NCBI RefSeq assembly: GCF_003952665.1 | Contig: NZ_CP017946.1 | Span: 558,001 to 622,000, forward strand | Length of the DNA stretch: 64,000 nucleotides | DNA from: Bosea sp. Tri-49 | GTDB lineage: Bacteria; Pseudomonadota; Alphaproteobacteria; Rhizobiales; Beijerinckiaceae | Direction: 5' to 3' | Shown here: piece after piece, positions 52,594 to 62,417 of the stretch | Numbering within the stretch: the first letter of the stretch is position 1 | Layout: every line of letters starts with the position of its first letter | The notes under the pieces: generated by a model | What the model was told of the DNA's origin: nothing | The model's database searches: none | Seen by the model: only the letters and a program-made list of their open reading frames with translations | Position numbers and translations under genes: made by a program

Positions 52594-55098
52594 TCAGAAC
52601 TCTTCCCAACCGGCATCATTGGCGCGCTTGCGGGCCGGAGCCTGTCGCGGCGGCGTCTTCTGCTGCTCGACGAGTGCCGCAGCGAGCCTGCGCAGGCGCT
52701 CCGGCTCGGCTCCCCGGCCGCTCGCGATCGCCGCCAGGTCAGAGGTGCGCAGGGGCGGCGGGGTATACGCTGTAGCAGCGACCGGGGACCTCGCGATCGG
52801 CGCGAGCTCATCGCCCGTCCTGAAGGCCGCGACGAGGGCATTGAGCTCGGCGATCTTGCCTGCGAGGGCATTGGCGCTGGCGGCGCTCTGCTCGGCGAGC
52901 GCGGCATTGGCCTGAGTCATCTCGTCCATATGGGCGACGGTCTGGCTCATTTCCTCGATGCCGTTGGCCTGTTCGGCCGAGGCGGTCGCGACCTCGGAGA
53001 TGGTGGTCTGGACGCCGCGCGAGGCCTCGACGATACGCGTCAGCGCATCGCCGGCCTGTTTGACCAGCTTCACGCCCGCCTCGACCTCGACATTCGAGGA
53101 GGAAATCAGGCCCGAGATGTCCTTGGCCGCCTCGCCCGAACGCTGCGCCAAGGTGCGCACCTCGGAGGCGACGACCGCGAAGCCCTTGCCGGCGTCACCG
53201 GCGCGGGCGGCTTCCACCGCCGCATTGAGTGCGAGAAGGTTGGTCTGGAAGGCGATGCCGTCGATCACCGAGACGATCTCGGAGATCTTCTTCGAGGCAT
53301 CCTCGATCCGGGCCATGGCCGCGACCGCCTCGCCGGCGATGGCGCCGCCATCCTGGGCGACCTGCATGGCCTGACCGGCCTGGCGCACTGCCTGCTGCGA
53401 GGCCTGGGCCGAGGCCTTGACGGAAGCGGCGAGCTCTTCGGTCGTCGCGGCGCTCTCCTCAAGCGACGAGGCCTGTTCCTCGGTGCGCTTGGAGAGATCG
53501 TCCGCGCCGGTCGAGATCTCGCGAGCCGAGAGGCCAACATCGGAGGCATTGGCCTGGATGGTCCGCATCGTCGTCGAGAGCCGCTCGGCGGTCTGGTTGA
53601 TCGCCTCCTGCAGCGCGGCGAAGCGGCCGCGATAGCCGGTTGTCACGCGGTGGGTGAGGTCGCCGGCGGCGAGCGACTGCATCGCATCCGCGAACTCGGT
53701 GGTCGCGGCATCGACCACGGCATTGATCTCGTTGACGCCCTCGACCAACTCGCGCAGCGGGCCGTCAACATCGCCGGCCTCGGCCTGGCCGGAGAAGTCG
53801 CCGGCGCGGGCTGCGGCGACGATTCCAGCAACCTCGCCGACGAGAGCACGGACCTTGGCGGCCTGCTCCGCGTCGGCCAGCATGGCGACCTCGCGGTCAC
53901 GCCGGTTGGTTTCGAGCGCGAGCGCGTTCTGGCGATAGACCTCGAGCGCGCCGCTCAGCGTGCCGATCTCGTCGGGGCAGGGCGGAGCCGGGATCTTCTG
54001 GGCGAAGTCACCAGCTTGCATGCCGGCCAGCGCCGTCTGCAGCGAAACCAGCGGCCGGGCGATGCGGCGCTGCACGCCGCGCCAGCTCACGACGCAGATG
54101 GCGAGCAGCGCAAGGAACAGGCCACCGGTTATGGCGAGCCGGGTCCAGGCCCGCGTCAGCGTCGCCTGCGTCACGTTCTCCATCTCGTCGAAGGACTGGC
54201 CGACGGCCGCGAGGATCGTGTTGAACGGGCCATTGCACTGCTTGGTCCATTCTTCCGCGCCGACGACCGGGCTGCTGCCCTGGCCGACGCGGCCGATCTG
54301 CTCGTCCATCAGCCGGTTGGCGGCCGTGACTTCGGTGTTCATCGCGCCGACCTTGCGCACCAGCTCCGGGCTGACGCCGGGACGTGCCGCCAGCTGCGTC
54401 AACTGGGCGACGCCGGCATCGGAGGCGCCACGCATCTCGCCGAGCCGGCGCAGCTGCGCCGCATCCATCGGCTTGTTGCTGCCGAAGACCGGGCGCAGCA
54501 CCGAGCACTGCGTGCCGTAGCTCGAGCGCACGCGCCAGCCGGCCGCCTTGAAGTTCTGCAGGTCGGCGAGCGCCGGATCGGACAGGCGAACCGCCGTCGA
54601 GGTCGCATCGGCGGCGGCTGTCATCACGGTCTCGATGTCGCCGATGCCATTGTACCAGGGCATCGTCGCCGCCAGGCTGCGCTGCGCCTTGGGCTTGCCC
54701 GCTTCGGCGTACATCTCCGGCAGCTTCGACGCGGTCGCCTTTTCCTTCTGGTCGATCGCATCGGCCAGCGCGTTGCGCTCGGCGAGATCGGTGCTGCGCA
54801 GCCGGGCCATGGCGCGCCCGAGTTCGTCGCGGTTGGCCTGCTCGATCTTCTTCAGCGTCGGCGAAGGATCGTCCGCGACCTGGATCGCGGTCTGGGCCTG
54901 GCCACGGTTGGAGCGGATGGTGTTGCCGGCGACGAGCAGGGCCTCGTCGGCGGCGACCAGCTCGACCAGCCGCCGGCTGGTCAGGACGTCTTCGACGGCC
55001 TGTTCCGCGAGAAAGCCAAGCGCGCCGAGGCCAGGCACGCACAGGCACGCCATGGTGGCGACGAGGTAATTCCTGATTGAGGTAGAGAAGAGATTCAC
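52594..55098 (-). CDS. Methyl-accepting chemotaxis protein with C-terminal GWEEF tether
   Basis: The protein has 834 residues. TM1 is at about 10-30, a long helical periplasmic domain reaches about residue 320, then TM2 (LAITGGLFLALLAICVVSW), HAMP and the signalling domain with [20 protein letters not shown] and [17 protein letters not shown]. The last residues are GWEEF, matching the x-W-x-x-F pentapeptide that tethers CheR and CheB. The related receptor at 50292-52475 has no such end. The signalling halves of the two are very similar, consistent with gene duplication. Confidence 0.92.
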   Translation of the reverse strand: MNLFSTSIRNYLVATMACLCVPGLGALGFLAEQAVEDVLTSRRLVELVAADEALLVAGNTIRSNRGQAQTAIQVADDPSPTLKKIEQANRDELGRAMARLRSTDLAERNALADAIDQKEKATASKLPEMYAEAGKPKAQRSLAATMPWYNGIGDIETVMTAAADATSTAVRLSDPALADLQNFKAAGWRVRSSYGTQCSVLRPVFGSNKPMDAAQLRRLGEMRGASDAGVAQLTQLAARPGVSPELVRKVGAMNTEVTAANRLMDEQIGRVGQGSSPVVGAEEWTKQCNGPFNTILAAVGQSFDEMENVTQATLTRAWTRLAITGGLFLALLAICVVSWRGVQRRIARPLVSLQTALAGMQAGDFAQKIPAPPCPDEIGTLSGALEVYRQNALALETNRRDREVAMLADAEQAAKVRALVGEVAGIVAAARAGDFSGQAEAGDVDGPLRELVEGVNEINAVVDAATTEFADAMQSLAAGDLTHRVTTGYRGRFAALQEAINQTAERLSTTMRTIQANASDVGLSAREISTGADDLSKRTEEQASSLEESAATTEELAASVKASAQASQQAVRQAGQAMQVAQDGGAIAGEAVAAMARIEDASKKISEIVSVIDGIAFQTNLLALNAAVEAARAGDAGKGFAVVASEVRTLAQRSGEAAKDISGLISSSNVEVEAGVKLVKQAGDALTRIVEASRGVQTTISEVATASAEQANGIEEMSQTVAHMDEMTQANAALAEQSAASANALAGKIAELNALVAAFRTGDELAPIARSPVAATAYTPPPLRTSDLAAIASGRGAEPERLRRLAAALVEQQKTPPRQAPARKRANDAGWEEF

Positions 55099-55236
55099 GG
55101 GACCTGTCCGGGCTGTTCTGGCGCGGGACAGGGGAGTCGCTAGCGCTCCGCCCCCGCTCGCAATGTCGGGCCCGAAAGGTCTCGCATCAGACCCTTAAAA
55201 TTTTGCCTCAATTTTGCCTTGTCGCGACTGTCGCGC

Positions 55237-56379
55237 TCAACGCGCGGCGGCATTCGCCACCGAGCGCATCACCCGCAGCATGTTGCCGCTGGCGAGCTTG
55301 GCGAGGTTCTCTTCCGACCAGCCACGGCGGATCAGCTCGGCGATCAGGGCCGGGAAGGTCGAGGCGTCCTCGAGCCCATCCGGCGTGAGGCCGCCGAAGA
55401 AATCCGAGCCGATGCCGAGATGGTCATGGCCGATCCGCTTGGCCAGATAGTCGAGATGGTCGCAGTACTGTGCCAGCGTCGCCCTTGGCCGGGGACCGGA
55501 GGTGCGGGTGATCTCGGCTTCCGCCTTCTTGAAGTCGAACCCTTCGCGCGCTTTGCCGTATTGATCCCTGGCCGGGCGGTTCCAGTCGCGCGAGGCCTGG
55601 TTGATGAAGTCGGGCACGAAGGTCGCCATCACGACACCGTCTTTGCCGGCGACGCGGTCGAGCACGTCATCGGGGACGTTGCGCGGGTGGTTGCAAAGCG
55701 AGAAGGCGTTGGAGTGCGACCAGACCACCGGCGCCTCGCTGATATCGAGCACGTCGTGCATCACTTTCGGCGCGACATGGGCGAGGTCGACGATCATGCC
55801 GAGCCGGTTCATCCGGCCGATCACCTGCTTGCCGAAGGCGCTGAGTCCGTTGTGGCGCGGAGCGTCGGTCGCCGAATCGCACCAGTCATGCGTGTCGTTG
55901 TGGCAGAGCGTCATCAGCCTGACGCCGAGGTCCCAATAGGCGTCGAGCGTCTCGAGCTCGTTGTCGAGCGCCGAGCCGTTCTCGATCGTCATGAACAGCG
56001 CGATTCGGCCCTCCTTCTTCGCGGCTTCGACGTCGTCGGCCGAGAGGCCGGGCCGGAAGACGTCGGCGTGGTGTTCCCAGATCCGGCGCATCAGCGCGAT
56101 CTGTGCCAGTGCGAAACCGGCAGGCTTGGGGTGATTGGGCGGGACATACGCCGCGAAGAACTGCGCCGCGAGCCTGCCGGCGCGCATGCGCGGGATGTCG
56201 GTATCGGTCTCGGGATGGACCTTGCCGAGGTCGTAGGTTGCGAGATCGCCCTTCGCAGCCGGGTCGAGACGCACGACGAAAGGCAAGTCGTTATGGCCAT
56301 CGATCAGCGGGACGCGATCGAGCAAAGCCAGTGCCTCGTCATAGGCAGCATCGGCGAGGTGAGGAGCGGCGAGGACCAT
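55237..56379 (-). CDS. Membrane dipeptidase (peptidase M19, renal dipeptidase family)
   Basis: The protein has 380 residues from the ATG at 56379; the frame stays open upstream but without family support. Metal ligands are H29 and D31 (DGHNDLP), E133 (TIENGSAL), H201 (DLAHVAP) and H222 (WSHSNAF). It hydrolyses dipeptides, often with D-residues, using two zincs. No signal peptide is seen with this start. The gene is divergent from the second liv operon, so the pair could serve peptide and amino-acid use. Confidence 0.9.
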   Translation of the reverse strand: MVLAAPHLADAAYDEALALLDRVPLIDGHNDLPFVVRLDPAAKGDLATYDLGKVHPETDTDIPRMRAGRLAAQFFAAYVPPNHPKPAGFALAQIALMRRIWEHHADVFRPGLSADDVEAAKKEGRIALFMTIENGSALDNELETLDAYWDLGVRLMTLCHNDTHDWCDSATDAPRHNGLSAFGKQVIGRMNRLGMIVDLAHVAPKVMHDVLDISEAPVVWSHSNAFSLCNHPRNVPDDVLDRVAGKDGVVMATFVPDFINQASRDWNRPARDQYGKAREGFDFKKAEAEITRTSGPRPRATLAQYCDHLDYLAKRIGHDHLGIGSDFFGGLTPDGLEDASTFPALIAELIRRGWSEENLAKLASGNMLRVMRSVANAAAR

Positions 56380-56777
56380 GGCGCACCTGGAAACGGGAAT
56401 CGTGGAAGCGTGATCGTGGCAGGGGGCGGGCCCCTGCGCGAGGCCTAAAGCGCATGATCCGAGCGGGATTGGAACCACCATTCCGGTATCTCGCGTGCAG
56501 GTTGGTGCGACATCGGCGACAAACCGGGCTGGTGAGGCGAATCGTACACTGCATGCCGAGCAATCATCTTGCGCGGAATGCGCGCGGGGCAGCAGCATCG
56601 GCTGCCTATTGCATATGCAATGTCCCGCAGATTGCTTTTGACAGAAATGTGGCGCGGGGTGATTGTCGAGCGCGCAGACCGTTGGTAGCTCTGCGCCGTA
56701 ATCGCATCCCGCATGCGCCGGCGTCATGCCGCGCAAAAAAGAACGGGTAACTGATTCGAGGGGTTAGGCGTCGTTCA
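56380..56777. promoter_or_regulatory. Divergent 398-bp region before the second liv operon
   Basis: ATTGCATATGCAAT at 56608-56621 is a perfect 14-bp palindrome. TTGACA at 56638-56643 is a good -35; 17 bp further GATTGT is a weak -10. No gene is seen. The region probably holds promoters for the dipeptidase and the liv operon. Confidence 0.4.
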
Positions 56778-57695
56778 ATGGAAGTATTCGTCCAGCAGCT
56801 CATTAACGGGCTGACCCTGGGGTCAATTTACGGCCTCATCGCCATCGGCTACACGATGGTCTTCGGCATCATCGGTATGGTGAACTTCGCCCATGGCGAC
56901 GTCTTCATGCTGTCGGCCTTCATCGCGCTGATCTTCTTCATGCTGATCTCGGCCTGGTTCGGCGCCGGTCTGATCGTGCTAGCGCTGATCTTCGTCCTGA
57001 TCCTTGCGATGTTCTTCACCTCGCTGTGGAACTGGACGATCGAGCGCGTCGCCTACAGGCCGCTGCGCGGTTCGTTCCGCCTGGCGCCGCTGATCTCGGC
57101 GATCGGCATGTCGATCTTCCTGATGAATTTCGTCCAGGTCGTGCAAGGACCGCGCAACAAGCCGATTCCGCCGATGCTGAACAAGTCGATCCTGCTGATC
57201 GACAGCGCGACCTATCCGGTCTCGATCTCCTACAAGCAACTCGTCATCATCATCACCACGGTCGTGCTGCTAGCCGCCTTCTGGTACCTCGTGCAGAAGA
57301 CGCCGCTCGGCCGGGCCCAGCGCGCCTGCGAGCAGGACCGCAAGATGGCCTCGCTGCTCGGCGTCGACGTCGACCGCACCATCTCGATCACCTTCGTGAT
57401 GGGCGCTGCGCTCGCTGCGGTCGCTGGCGTCATGTACCTCGTGCTCTACGGCGTGGTGAACTTCGCAGACGGCTTCACGCCGGGCGTCAAGGCCTTCACT
57501 GCGGCTGTGCTCGGAGGCATCGGGTCATTGCCGGGCGCCGTGCTCGGCGGGCTGCTGATCGGCCTGATCGAGGTGATGTGGTCGGCTTATTTCACCATCG
57601 ACTACAAGGACGTCGCCGCGTTCTGCATCCTCGCGGTGGTGCTCGTGTTCATGCCCTCCGGCATTCTTGGCCGGCCCGAAGTCGAGAAGGTCTGA
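56778..57695 (+). CDS. livH: Branched-chain amino-acid ABC permease LivH
   Basis: The protein has 305 residues. QQLINGLTLGSIYGLIAIGY and MVFGIIGMVNFAHGDVFMLSAF are the LivH start; GVVNFADGFTPGVKAFTAAVLGG appears near the end. It has about eight membrane segments. It opens a complete liv operon, with the LivM gene starting 5 bp downstream. The ligand by family is a branched-chain or other neutral amino acid. Confidence 0.93.
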   Translation: MEVFVQQLINGLTLGSIYGLIAIGYTMVFGIIGMVNFAHGDVFMLSAFIALIFFMLISAWFGAGLIVLALIFVLILAMFFTSLWNWTIERVAYRPLRGSFRLAPLISAIGMSIFLMNFVQVVQGPRNKPIPPMLNKSILLIDSATYPVSISYKQLVIIITTVVLLAAFWYLVQKTPLGRAQRACEQDRKMASLLGVDVDRTISITFVMGAALAAVAGVMYLVLYGVVNFADGFTPGVKAFTAAVLGGIGSLPGAVLGGLLIGLIEVMWSAYFTIDYKDVAAFCILAVVLVFMPSGILGRPEVEKV

Positions 57696-57700
57696 AGCCC

Positions 57701-59083
57701 ATGGCCATGGACACATCGACCCCGGCCAAGCGGCAGGCCGACATGACGAGGGCACTGAAGGAGGCGGCGTTCGCGGCGCTGATCACCTTGGGCCTGTGCA
57801 TCCCGATCATCGCCTGGGGCACGCGCCAGAACCTCGACAACCAGCTCGTGCTCGACCCGCGCTGGGATGCGGTGGCCTGGGCGGTGGCGATCGTCTTCGT
57901 CGGCCGCTTCCTGATGGCGCTACGCCAGCAGACGCGCGGCGAGGGCAAGTCGGCCGTGCGGCTGCTGCCGCATGGCACGATCGGTTTTTTCCAGCGCCAT
58001 TCGCGGATCTTCTCGCTGTTCGGCCTCGGTTTCCTGCTCACCTTCCCGATCATCGCGATCAACCTCGCCGGCTGGGGCGGGGCGCTGAAATGGATCGACA
58101 ATTTCGGCGTCCAGATCCTGATCTACGTCATGCTCGGCTGGGGGCTGAACATCGTCGTCGGCCTCGCCGGCCTGCTCGATCTCGGCTATGTCGCCTTCTA
58201 CGCGGTCGGCGCCTATTCCTACGCGCTGCTCGCCAAGAACTTCGGCCTGTCCTTCTGGATCCTGCTGCCGCTCTCCGGCATCCTCGCCGCCTTCTGGGGC
58301 GTCATCCTGGGCTTTCCGGTGCTGCGGTTGCGCGGCGATTATCTCGCCATCGTGACGCTCGCCTTCGGCGAGATCATCCGGCTCGTGCTGGTCAACTGGA
58401 CGGATTTCTCGAACGGCTATGCCGGCATTTCCGGCATCCCACGGCCGACCTTCTTCGGCATACCGTTCACGGCGGCTGACAACGGCTTTGCGGCCGTGTT
58501 CGGGCTCGAATTCTCGCCGCTCTACCGCACGATCTTCCTCTACTACGTCATCCTGATGCTGGCGCTGTTGACAGCTTATGTCAGCCTGCGCCTGCGGCGC
58601 CTGCCGGTCGGGCGTGCCTGGGAGGCGCTGCGTGAGGACGAGATCGCCTGCCGCTCGCTCGGCATCAACACCACCAACACCAAGCTAACCGCCTTCTCAC
58701 TTGGCGCGATGTTCGGCGGCTTCGCCGGCTCGTTCTTCGCGGCGCGGCAGGGTTTCATCTCGCCTGAGTCCTTCGTTTTCATGGAATCGGCGGTGATCCT
58801 CGCCATCGTCGTGCTTGGCGGCATGGGTTCACTCTGGGGCTGCGCCATTGCGGCGATTGCGATGATCGGTGGCACCGAATTGCTGCGCGAGCTCGACTGG
58901 CTGAAGCAGATCTTCGGCCAGGACTTCGACCCGACCAAGTACCGCATGCTGATCTTCGGCTTCGCCATGGTGGTGATCATGATCTGGAAGCCGCGCGGGC
59001 TGATCTCGACCCGCGAGCCGACCGCCTTCCTCAAGGAGAAGAAAGCGATCTCGGCCGATATGGTCCAGGAGGGGCACGGCTGA
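57701..59083 (+). CDS. livM: Branched-chain amino-acid ABC permease LivM (long form)
   Basis: The protein has 460 residues from the ATG at 57701 (MAMDTSTPAKRQ). The N-terminal 110 residues with about two extra membrane segments correspond to the LivM N-terminal extension of the long enzymes. The core has LGWGLNIVVGLAGLLDLGYVAFYAVGAYS and RAWEALREDEIACRSLGINT. Its stop overlaps the next start by 1 bp. It pairs with LivH. Confidence 0.93.
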   Translation: MAMDTSTPAKRQADMTRALKEAAFAALITLGLCIPIIAWGTRQNLDNQLVLDPRWDAVAWAVAIVFVGRFLMALRQQTRGEGKSAVRLLPHGTIGFFQRHSRIFSLFGLGFLLTFPIIAINLAGWGGALKWIDNFGVQILIYVMLGWGLNIVVGLAGLLDLGYVAFYAVGAYSYALLAKNFGLSFWILLPLSGILAAFWGVILGFPVLRLRGDYLAIVTLAFGEIIRLVLVNWTDFSNGYAGISGIPRPTFFGIPFTAADNGFAAVFGLEFSPLYRTIFLYYVILMLALLTAYVSLRLRRLPVGRAWEALREDEIACRSLGINTTNTKLTAFSLGAMFGGFAGSFFAARQGFISPESFVFMESAVILAIVVLGGMGSLWGCAIAAIAMIGGTELLRELDWLKQIFGQDFDPTKYRMLIFGFAMVVIMIWKPRGLISTREPTAFLKEKKAISADMVQEGHG

Positions 59084-59985
59084 TGACGAACGTGGTCGAG
59101 ACCAACTCGGCGACGACGGCCGTCACGGCCGCTCCGCCCGGGACCCCACTGCTCAAGGTCGAGCATCTGACGATGCGCTTCGGCGGCCTGACCGCCGTCA
59201 ACGACCTTTCCTTCGAGGCCCGCAAGGGCGACATCACCGCCCTCATCGGCCCCAACGGTGCCGGCAAGACCACGGTGTTCAACTGCATCACCGGCTTCTA
59301 CAAGCCGACCGAGGGCATGATCACGCTGACGCAGGAGAATCGTGACGGTTCTTCGGGCGACAGCTACCTGCTCGAACGGATGCCGGACTTCCGCATCGCC
59401 TGGAAGGCCAAGGTCGCCCGCACCTTCCAGAACATCCGCCTGTTCGGCGGCATGACGGTGCTGGAGAACCTTCTGGTCGCGCAGCACAACCCGCTGATGA
59501 TCGCCTCGGGCTTCACCTTCCTCGGCGTGCTCGGCATCGGCGGATACAAGGCGCGCGAAAAGGAGGCGATCGAGAAGGCCAAGGCCTGGCTCGAGAAGAT
59601 CAACCTGATCCATCGCGCCGACGATCCCGCCGCCGATCTGCCCTATGGCGACCAGCGCCGGCTCGAGATCGCGCGGGCGATGTGCACCGATCCGGTGCTG
59701 CTCTGCCTCGACGAGCCGGCTGCCGGTCTCAACCCGCGCGAGAGCCTCGACCTCAACAACCTCCTGCTGTCGATCCGCAAGGACCACGGCACGGCGCTGC
59801 TCCTGATCGAACACGACATGTCGGTGGTGATGGGAATCTCGGACCATGTCGTGGTGCTCGACTACGGCACCAAGATCTCGGACGGCACGCCGGCCGAGGT
59901 GCAAGCCGATCCGAAGGTGATCGCCGCTTATCTCGGCGTCGACGACGAAGAGGTCGAGCAGGTGGAAGCGGAGGTCGGCCTATGA
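59083..59985 (+). CDS. livG: Branched-chain amino-acid ABC ATPase LivG
   Basis: The protein has 300 residues, with a 20-residue N-terminal extension before LLKVEHLTMRFGGLTAVNDL. Walker A GPNGAGKTT, signature LPYGDQRRLEIARA, Walker B LLCLDEPAAGLNP and H-loop LIEHDMSVVMG are complete. It overlaps the LivF gene by 4 bp. Confidence 0.94.
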   Translation: MTNVVETNSATTAVTAAPPGTPLLKVEHLTMRFGGLTAVNDLSFEARKGDITALIGPNGAGKTTVFNCITGFYKPTEGMITLTQENRDGSSGDSYLLERMPDFRIAWKAKVARTFQNIRLFGGMTVLENLLVAQHNPLMIASGFTFLGVLGIGGYKAREKEAIEKAKAWLEKINLIHRADDPAADLPYGDQRRLEIARAMCTDPVLLCLDEPAAGLNPRESLDLNNLLLSIRKDHGTALLLIEHDMSVVMGISDHVVVLDYGTKISDGTPAEVQADPKVIAAYLGVDDEEVEQVEAEVGL

Positions 59986-60737
59986 GCGAGGCAGCACCGC
60001 TCCCGGGCGCTCAAACCGCTCCGCTTTTGGCCGTCCGCGGCGTCAAGACCTATTACGGCAAGATCATCGCGCTGAAGGGCGTCGACGTCGATGTTCGCCA
60101 GGGCGAAATCGTGACGATGATCGGCGCGAACGGCGCCGGCAAGTCGACGCTGATGATGACGATCTTCGGCACCCCGCAGGCGCGCGAAGGCACCATCACC
60201 TATGAGGGGCGCAACATCACCAGGATGCCGAGCCACGAGATCGCGCGGCTCGGCATCGCGCAGTCGCCGGAAGGCCGGCGCATCTTCCCACGCATGACCG
60301 TGTTCGAGAACCTGCAGATGGGTGCGGCCGTCGCCGGCATGCAGCATTTCGACGAGGACCTCGAGAAGATCTGCGCGCTGTTCCCGCGTGTGAAGGAGCG
60401 CTTGCAGCAGCGCGGTGGCACGCTCTCGGGCGGCGAGCAGCAGATGGTCGCGATCGCGCGCGCGCTGATGGCGCGGCCGAAGCTGCTGATGCTCGACGAG
60501 CCCTCGCTCGGCCTCGCGCCGCTGATCGTCAAGCAGATCTTTGAGGCGATCCGCGAACTCAACCGCAGCCAGGGCCTGACCGTCTTCCTGGTCGAGCAGA
60601 ACGCCTTCCATGCGCTCAAGCTCGCCCACCGCGGCTATGTCATGGTCAACGGCGTCATCACCATGAGCGGCACCGGCAAGGAGCTGCTCGCCAATCCGCA
60701 GGTGCGGGCGGCCTATCTCGAAGGCGGCCGGCATTGA
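59982..60737 (+). CDS. livF: Branched-chain amino-acid ABC ATPase LivF
   Basis: The protein has 251 residues from the ATG at 59982, overlapping the LivG stop (ATGA). Motifs are GANGAGKST, LSGGEQQMVAIARA, LLMLDEPSLGLAP and VEQNAFHAL. It completes the ATPase pair of this importer. Confidence 0.94.
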   Translation: MSEAAPLPGAQTAPLLAVRGVKTYYGKIIALKGVDVDVRQGEIVTMIGANGAGKSTLMMTIFGTPQAREGTITYEGRNITRMPSHEIARLGIAQSPEGRRIFPRMTVFENLQMGAAVAGMQHFDEDLEKICALFPRVKERLQQRGGTLSGGEQQMVAIARALMARPKLLMLDEPSLGLAPLIVKQIFEAIRELNRSQGLTVFLVEQNAFHALKLAHRGYVMVNGVITMSGTGKELLANPQVRAAYLEGGRH

Positions 60738-60766
60738 GTGCCGGCACTGTCGAACGGAGCTGAACG

Positions 60767-61120
60767 ATGCAGGGCATTCTCTACGAGGAGCCGACCATCT
60801 GGCTCTTTCTGCTGGTAACGGTGGTGATGGGCGGCTGGGCCGCCTGGATGACGGGCCGCGCGGTGGCGATCACCTGGCGTCCGCCGATCCAGCTCGTCTT
60901 CTATACGGCGATCCTCGGGCTGGTGATCCGCTTCATCCACTTTGCCCTGTTCGAGGCGACGCTGCTGTCGCCGCACTATTACATCGTCGACACGATCGTG
61001 CTGTTCGCCTTCAGCTTCGCCGGCTGGCGCTACAACCGGGCGCGCCAGATGACGACGCAATATCGCTGGCTCTACGAGCGCACCGGGCCCTTCACCTGGA
61101 GGGCTCGCGAGAGCACTTAA
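60767..61120 (+). CDS. DUF6867 family membrane protein, liv-operon associated
   Basis: The protein has 117 residues and three likely membrane segments (LFLLVTVVMGGWAAWMTG, IQLVFYTAILGLVIRFIHF, VDTIVLFAFSFAGWRYN). It matches DUF6867, which in many Rhizobiales lies between livF and the binding-protein gene. Its role is unknown but it is probably an accessory of the transporter. It starts 29 bp after livF. Confidence 0.8.
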   Translation: MQGILYEEPTIWLFLLVTVVMGGWAAWMTGRAVAITWRPPIQLVFYTAILGLVIRFIHFALFEATLLSPHYYIVDTIVLFAFSFAGWRYNRARQMTTQYRWLYERTGPFTWRAREST

Positions 61121-61267
61121 GGCGCCGAAAACACCACCAAAGTTCACGGGGCTTGCCGCGTGACAGCACCGCGAAAAAGCGCAAGACTGCGTTTCACGGT
61201 GGCACCACGCGCCGAGACGGGACGATCAAAATCGGCCCGTAATATACTCACAGGGGAGTCACAACGC

Positions 61268-62383
61268 ATGAAGAAGCTGCTCTTGGGCGGAATTGCCCTT
61301 GGCGCGGTCCTCGCCTTTTCGGGCGTAGCGAACGCACAGATCAAGCTCGGCGTCGGCGGCCCGATCACGGGTCCGAATGCGGCCTTCGGCGCGCAGCTGA
61401 AGAACGGAGCGGAACAGGCTGCCGAAGACATCAACGCCGCCGGCGGCATCCTCGGCCAGAAGATCCAGGTCGTCGTCGGTGACGACGTCTCGGATCCGAA
61501 GCAAGGCGTCTCGGTCGCCAACAAGTTCGTCGGCGACGGCGTCAAGATGGTGCTCGGCCACTTCAACTCCGGCGTCACCATGCCGGCGTCGGAAGTCTAT
61601 GCCGAGAACGGCATCCTGATGATCAGCCCCTCGGCGACCAATCCGAAGATCACCGAGCGTGGCCTCTGGAACGTGTTCCGCACCTGCGGCCGCGACGACC
61701 AGCAGGGTTCGGTGGCGGCGGAGTACATCGCCAAGAACCTCAAGGGCAAGAAGATCGCCATCGTCCACGACAAGACGACCTATGGCCAGGGCCTCGCCGA
61801 CGAGACCCGCAAGGGCCTGACCAAGGCCGGCGTCAAGGACGTGCTCTATGAAGGCGTCAACGCCGGCGAGAAGGACTTCTCGGCGCTGATCTCGAAGCTG
61901 AAGTCGACGGGTGCCGACTACCTCTACTGGGGCGGCCTGCACACCGAAGGCGGCCTGATCGTGCGCCAGATGCGCGACCAGGGCCTGAAGACCGTGCTGA
62001 TCTCCGGCGACGGCATCACCACCGACGAGTTCGCCACGATCGGCGGCCCGGGTGTCGAAGGCACGCTGATGACCTTCCCGCCGGATCCGCAGAAGCGTCC
62101 GGAGGCGGCCGCGGTCCTCAAGAAGTTCGAGGCTCGCAAGTTCAAGCCGGAAGCCTACACGCTCTACAGCTACGCTGCGGTGCAGATCATGGCCGAAGGC
62201 GCCAAGCGCGCGAACTCGGTCGATCCCAAGAAGATCGCCGCGGCGCTGCATGGCGGCCAGCCGGTCGACACCGTCATCGGCAAGATCGGCTTTGACAAGA
62301 AGGGCGACATCACCCGCCCCGACTACACCGTCTACACCTGGAAGAAGGGTGCCGACGGCAAGATCGGCTATGTCGAGAATTGA
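61268..62383 (+). CDS. Branched-chain amino-acid ABC substrate-binding protein (LivJ/LivK-like)
   Basis: The protein has 371 residues from the ATG at 61268, with AGGGGAG upstream. The signal peptide is KKLLLGGIALGAVLAFSGVA ending NAQ. The mature part has IKLGVGGPITGPNAAFG, the typical LivJ start, GVTMPASEVYAENGILMI and TYGQGLADETRKGL. It is periplasmic. It lies 147 bp after DUF6867, with TAATAT at 61240-61245 as a possible -10, so it may have its own promoter for higher expression. A strong terminator follows. Confidence 0.94.
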   Translation: MKKLLLGGIALGAVLAFSGVANAQIKLGVGGPITGPNAAFGAQLKNGAEQAAEDINAAGGILGQKIQVVVGDDVSDPKQGVSVANKFVGDGVKMVLGHFNSGVTMPASEVYAENGILMISPSATNPKITERGLWNVFRTCGRDDQQGSVAAEYIAKNLKGKKIAIVHDKTTYGQGLADETRKGLTKAGVKDVLYEGVNAGEKDFSALISKLKSTGADYLYWGGLHTEGGLIVRQMRDQGLKTVLISGDGITTDEFATIGGPGVEGTLMTFPPDPQKRPEAAAVLKKFEARKFKPEAYTLYSYAAVQIMAEGAKRANSVDPKKIAAALHGGQPVDTVIGKIGFDKKGDITRPDYTVYTWKKGADGKIGYVEN

Positions 62384-62417
62384 TATCGGCTGATCGCCTC
62401 AGGGCGTGACACCAAGG

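Noticed and set aside
52930..55080. Long open frame on the plus strand antisense to the second chemoreceptor (over 700 codons)
   Set aside because: It is the GC-skew shadow of the real gene: no start signal, low-complexity Gly/Asp/His/Arg composition and no family motif.
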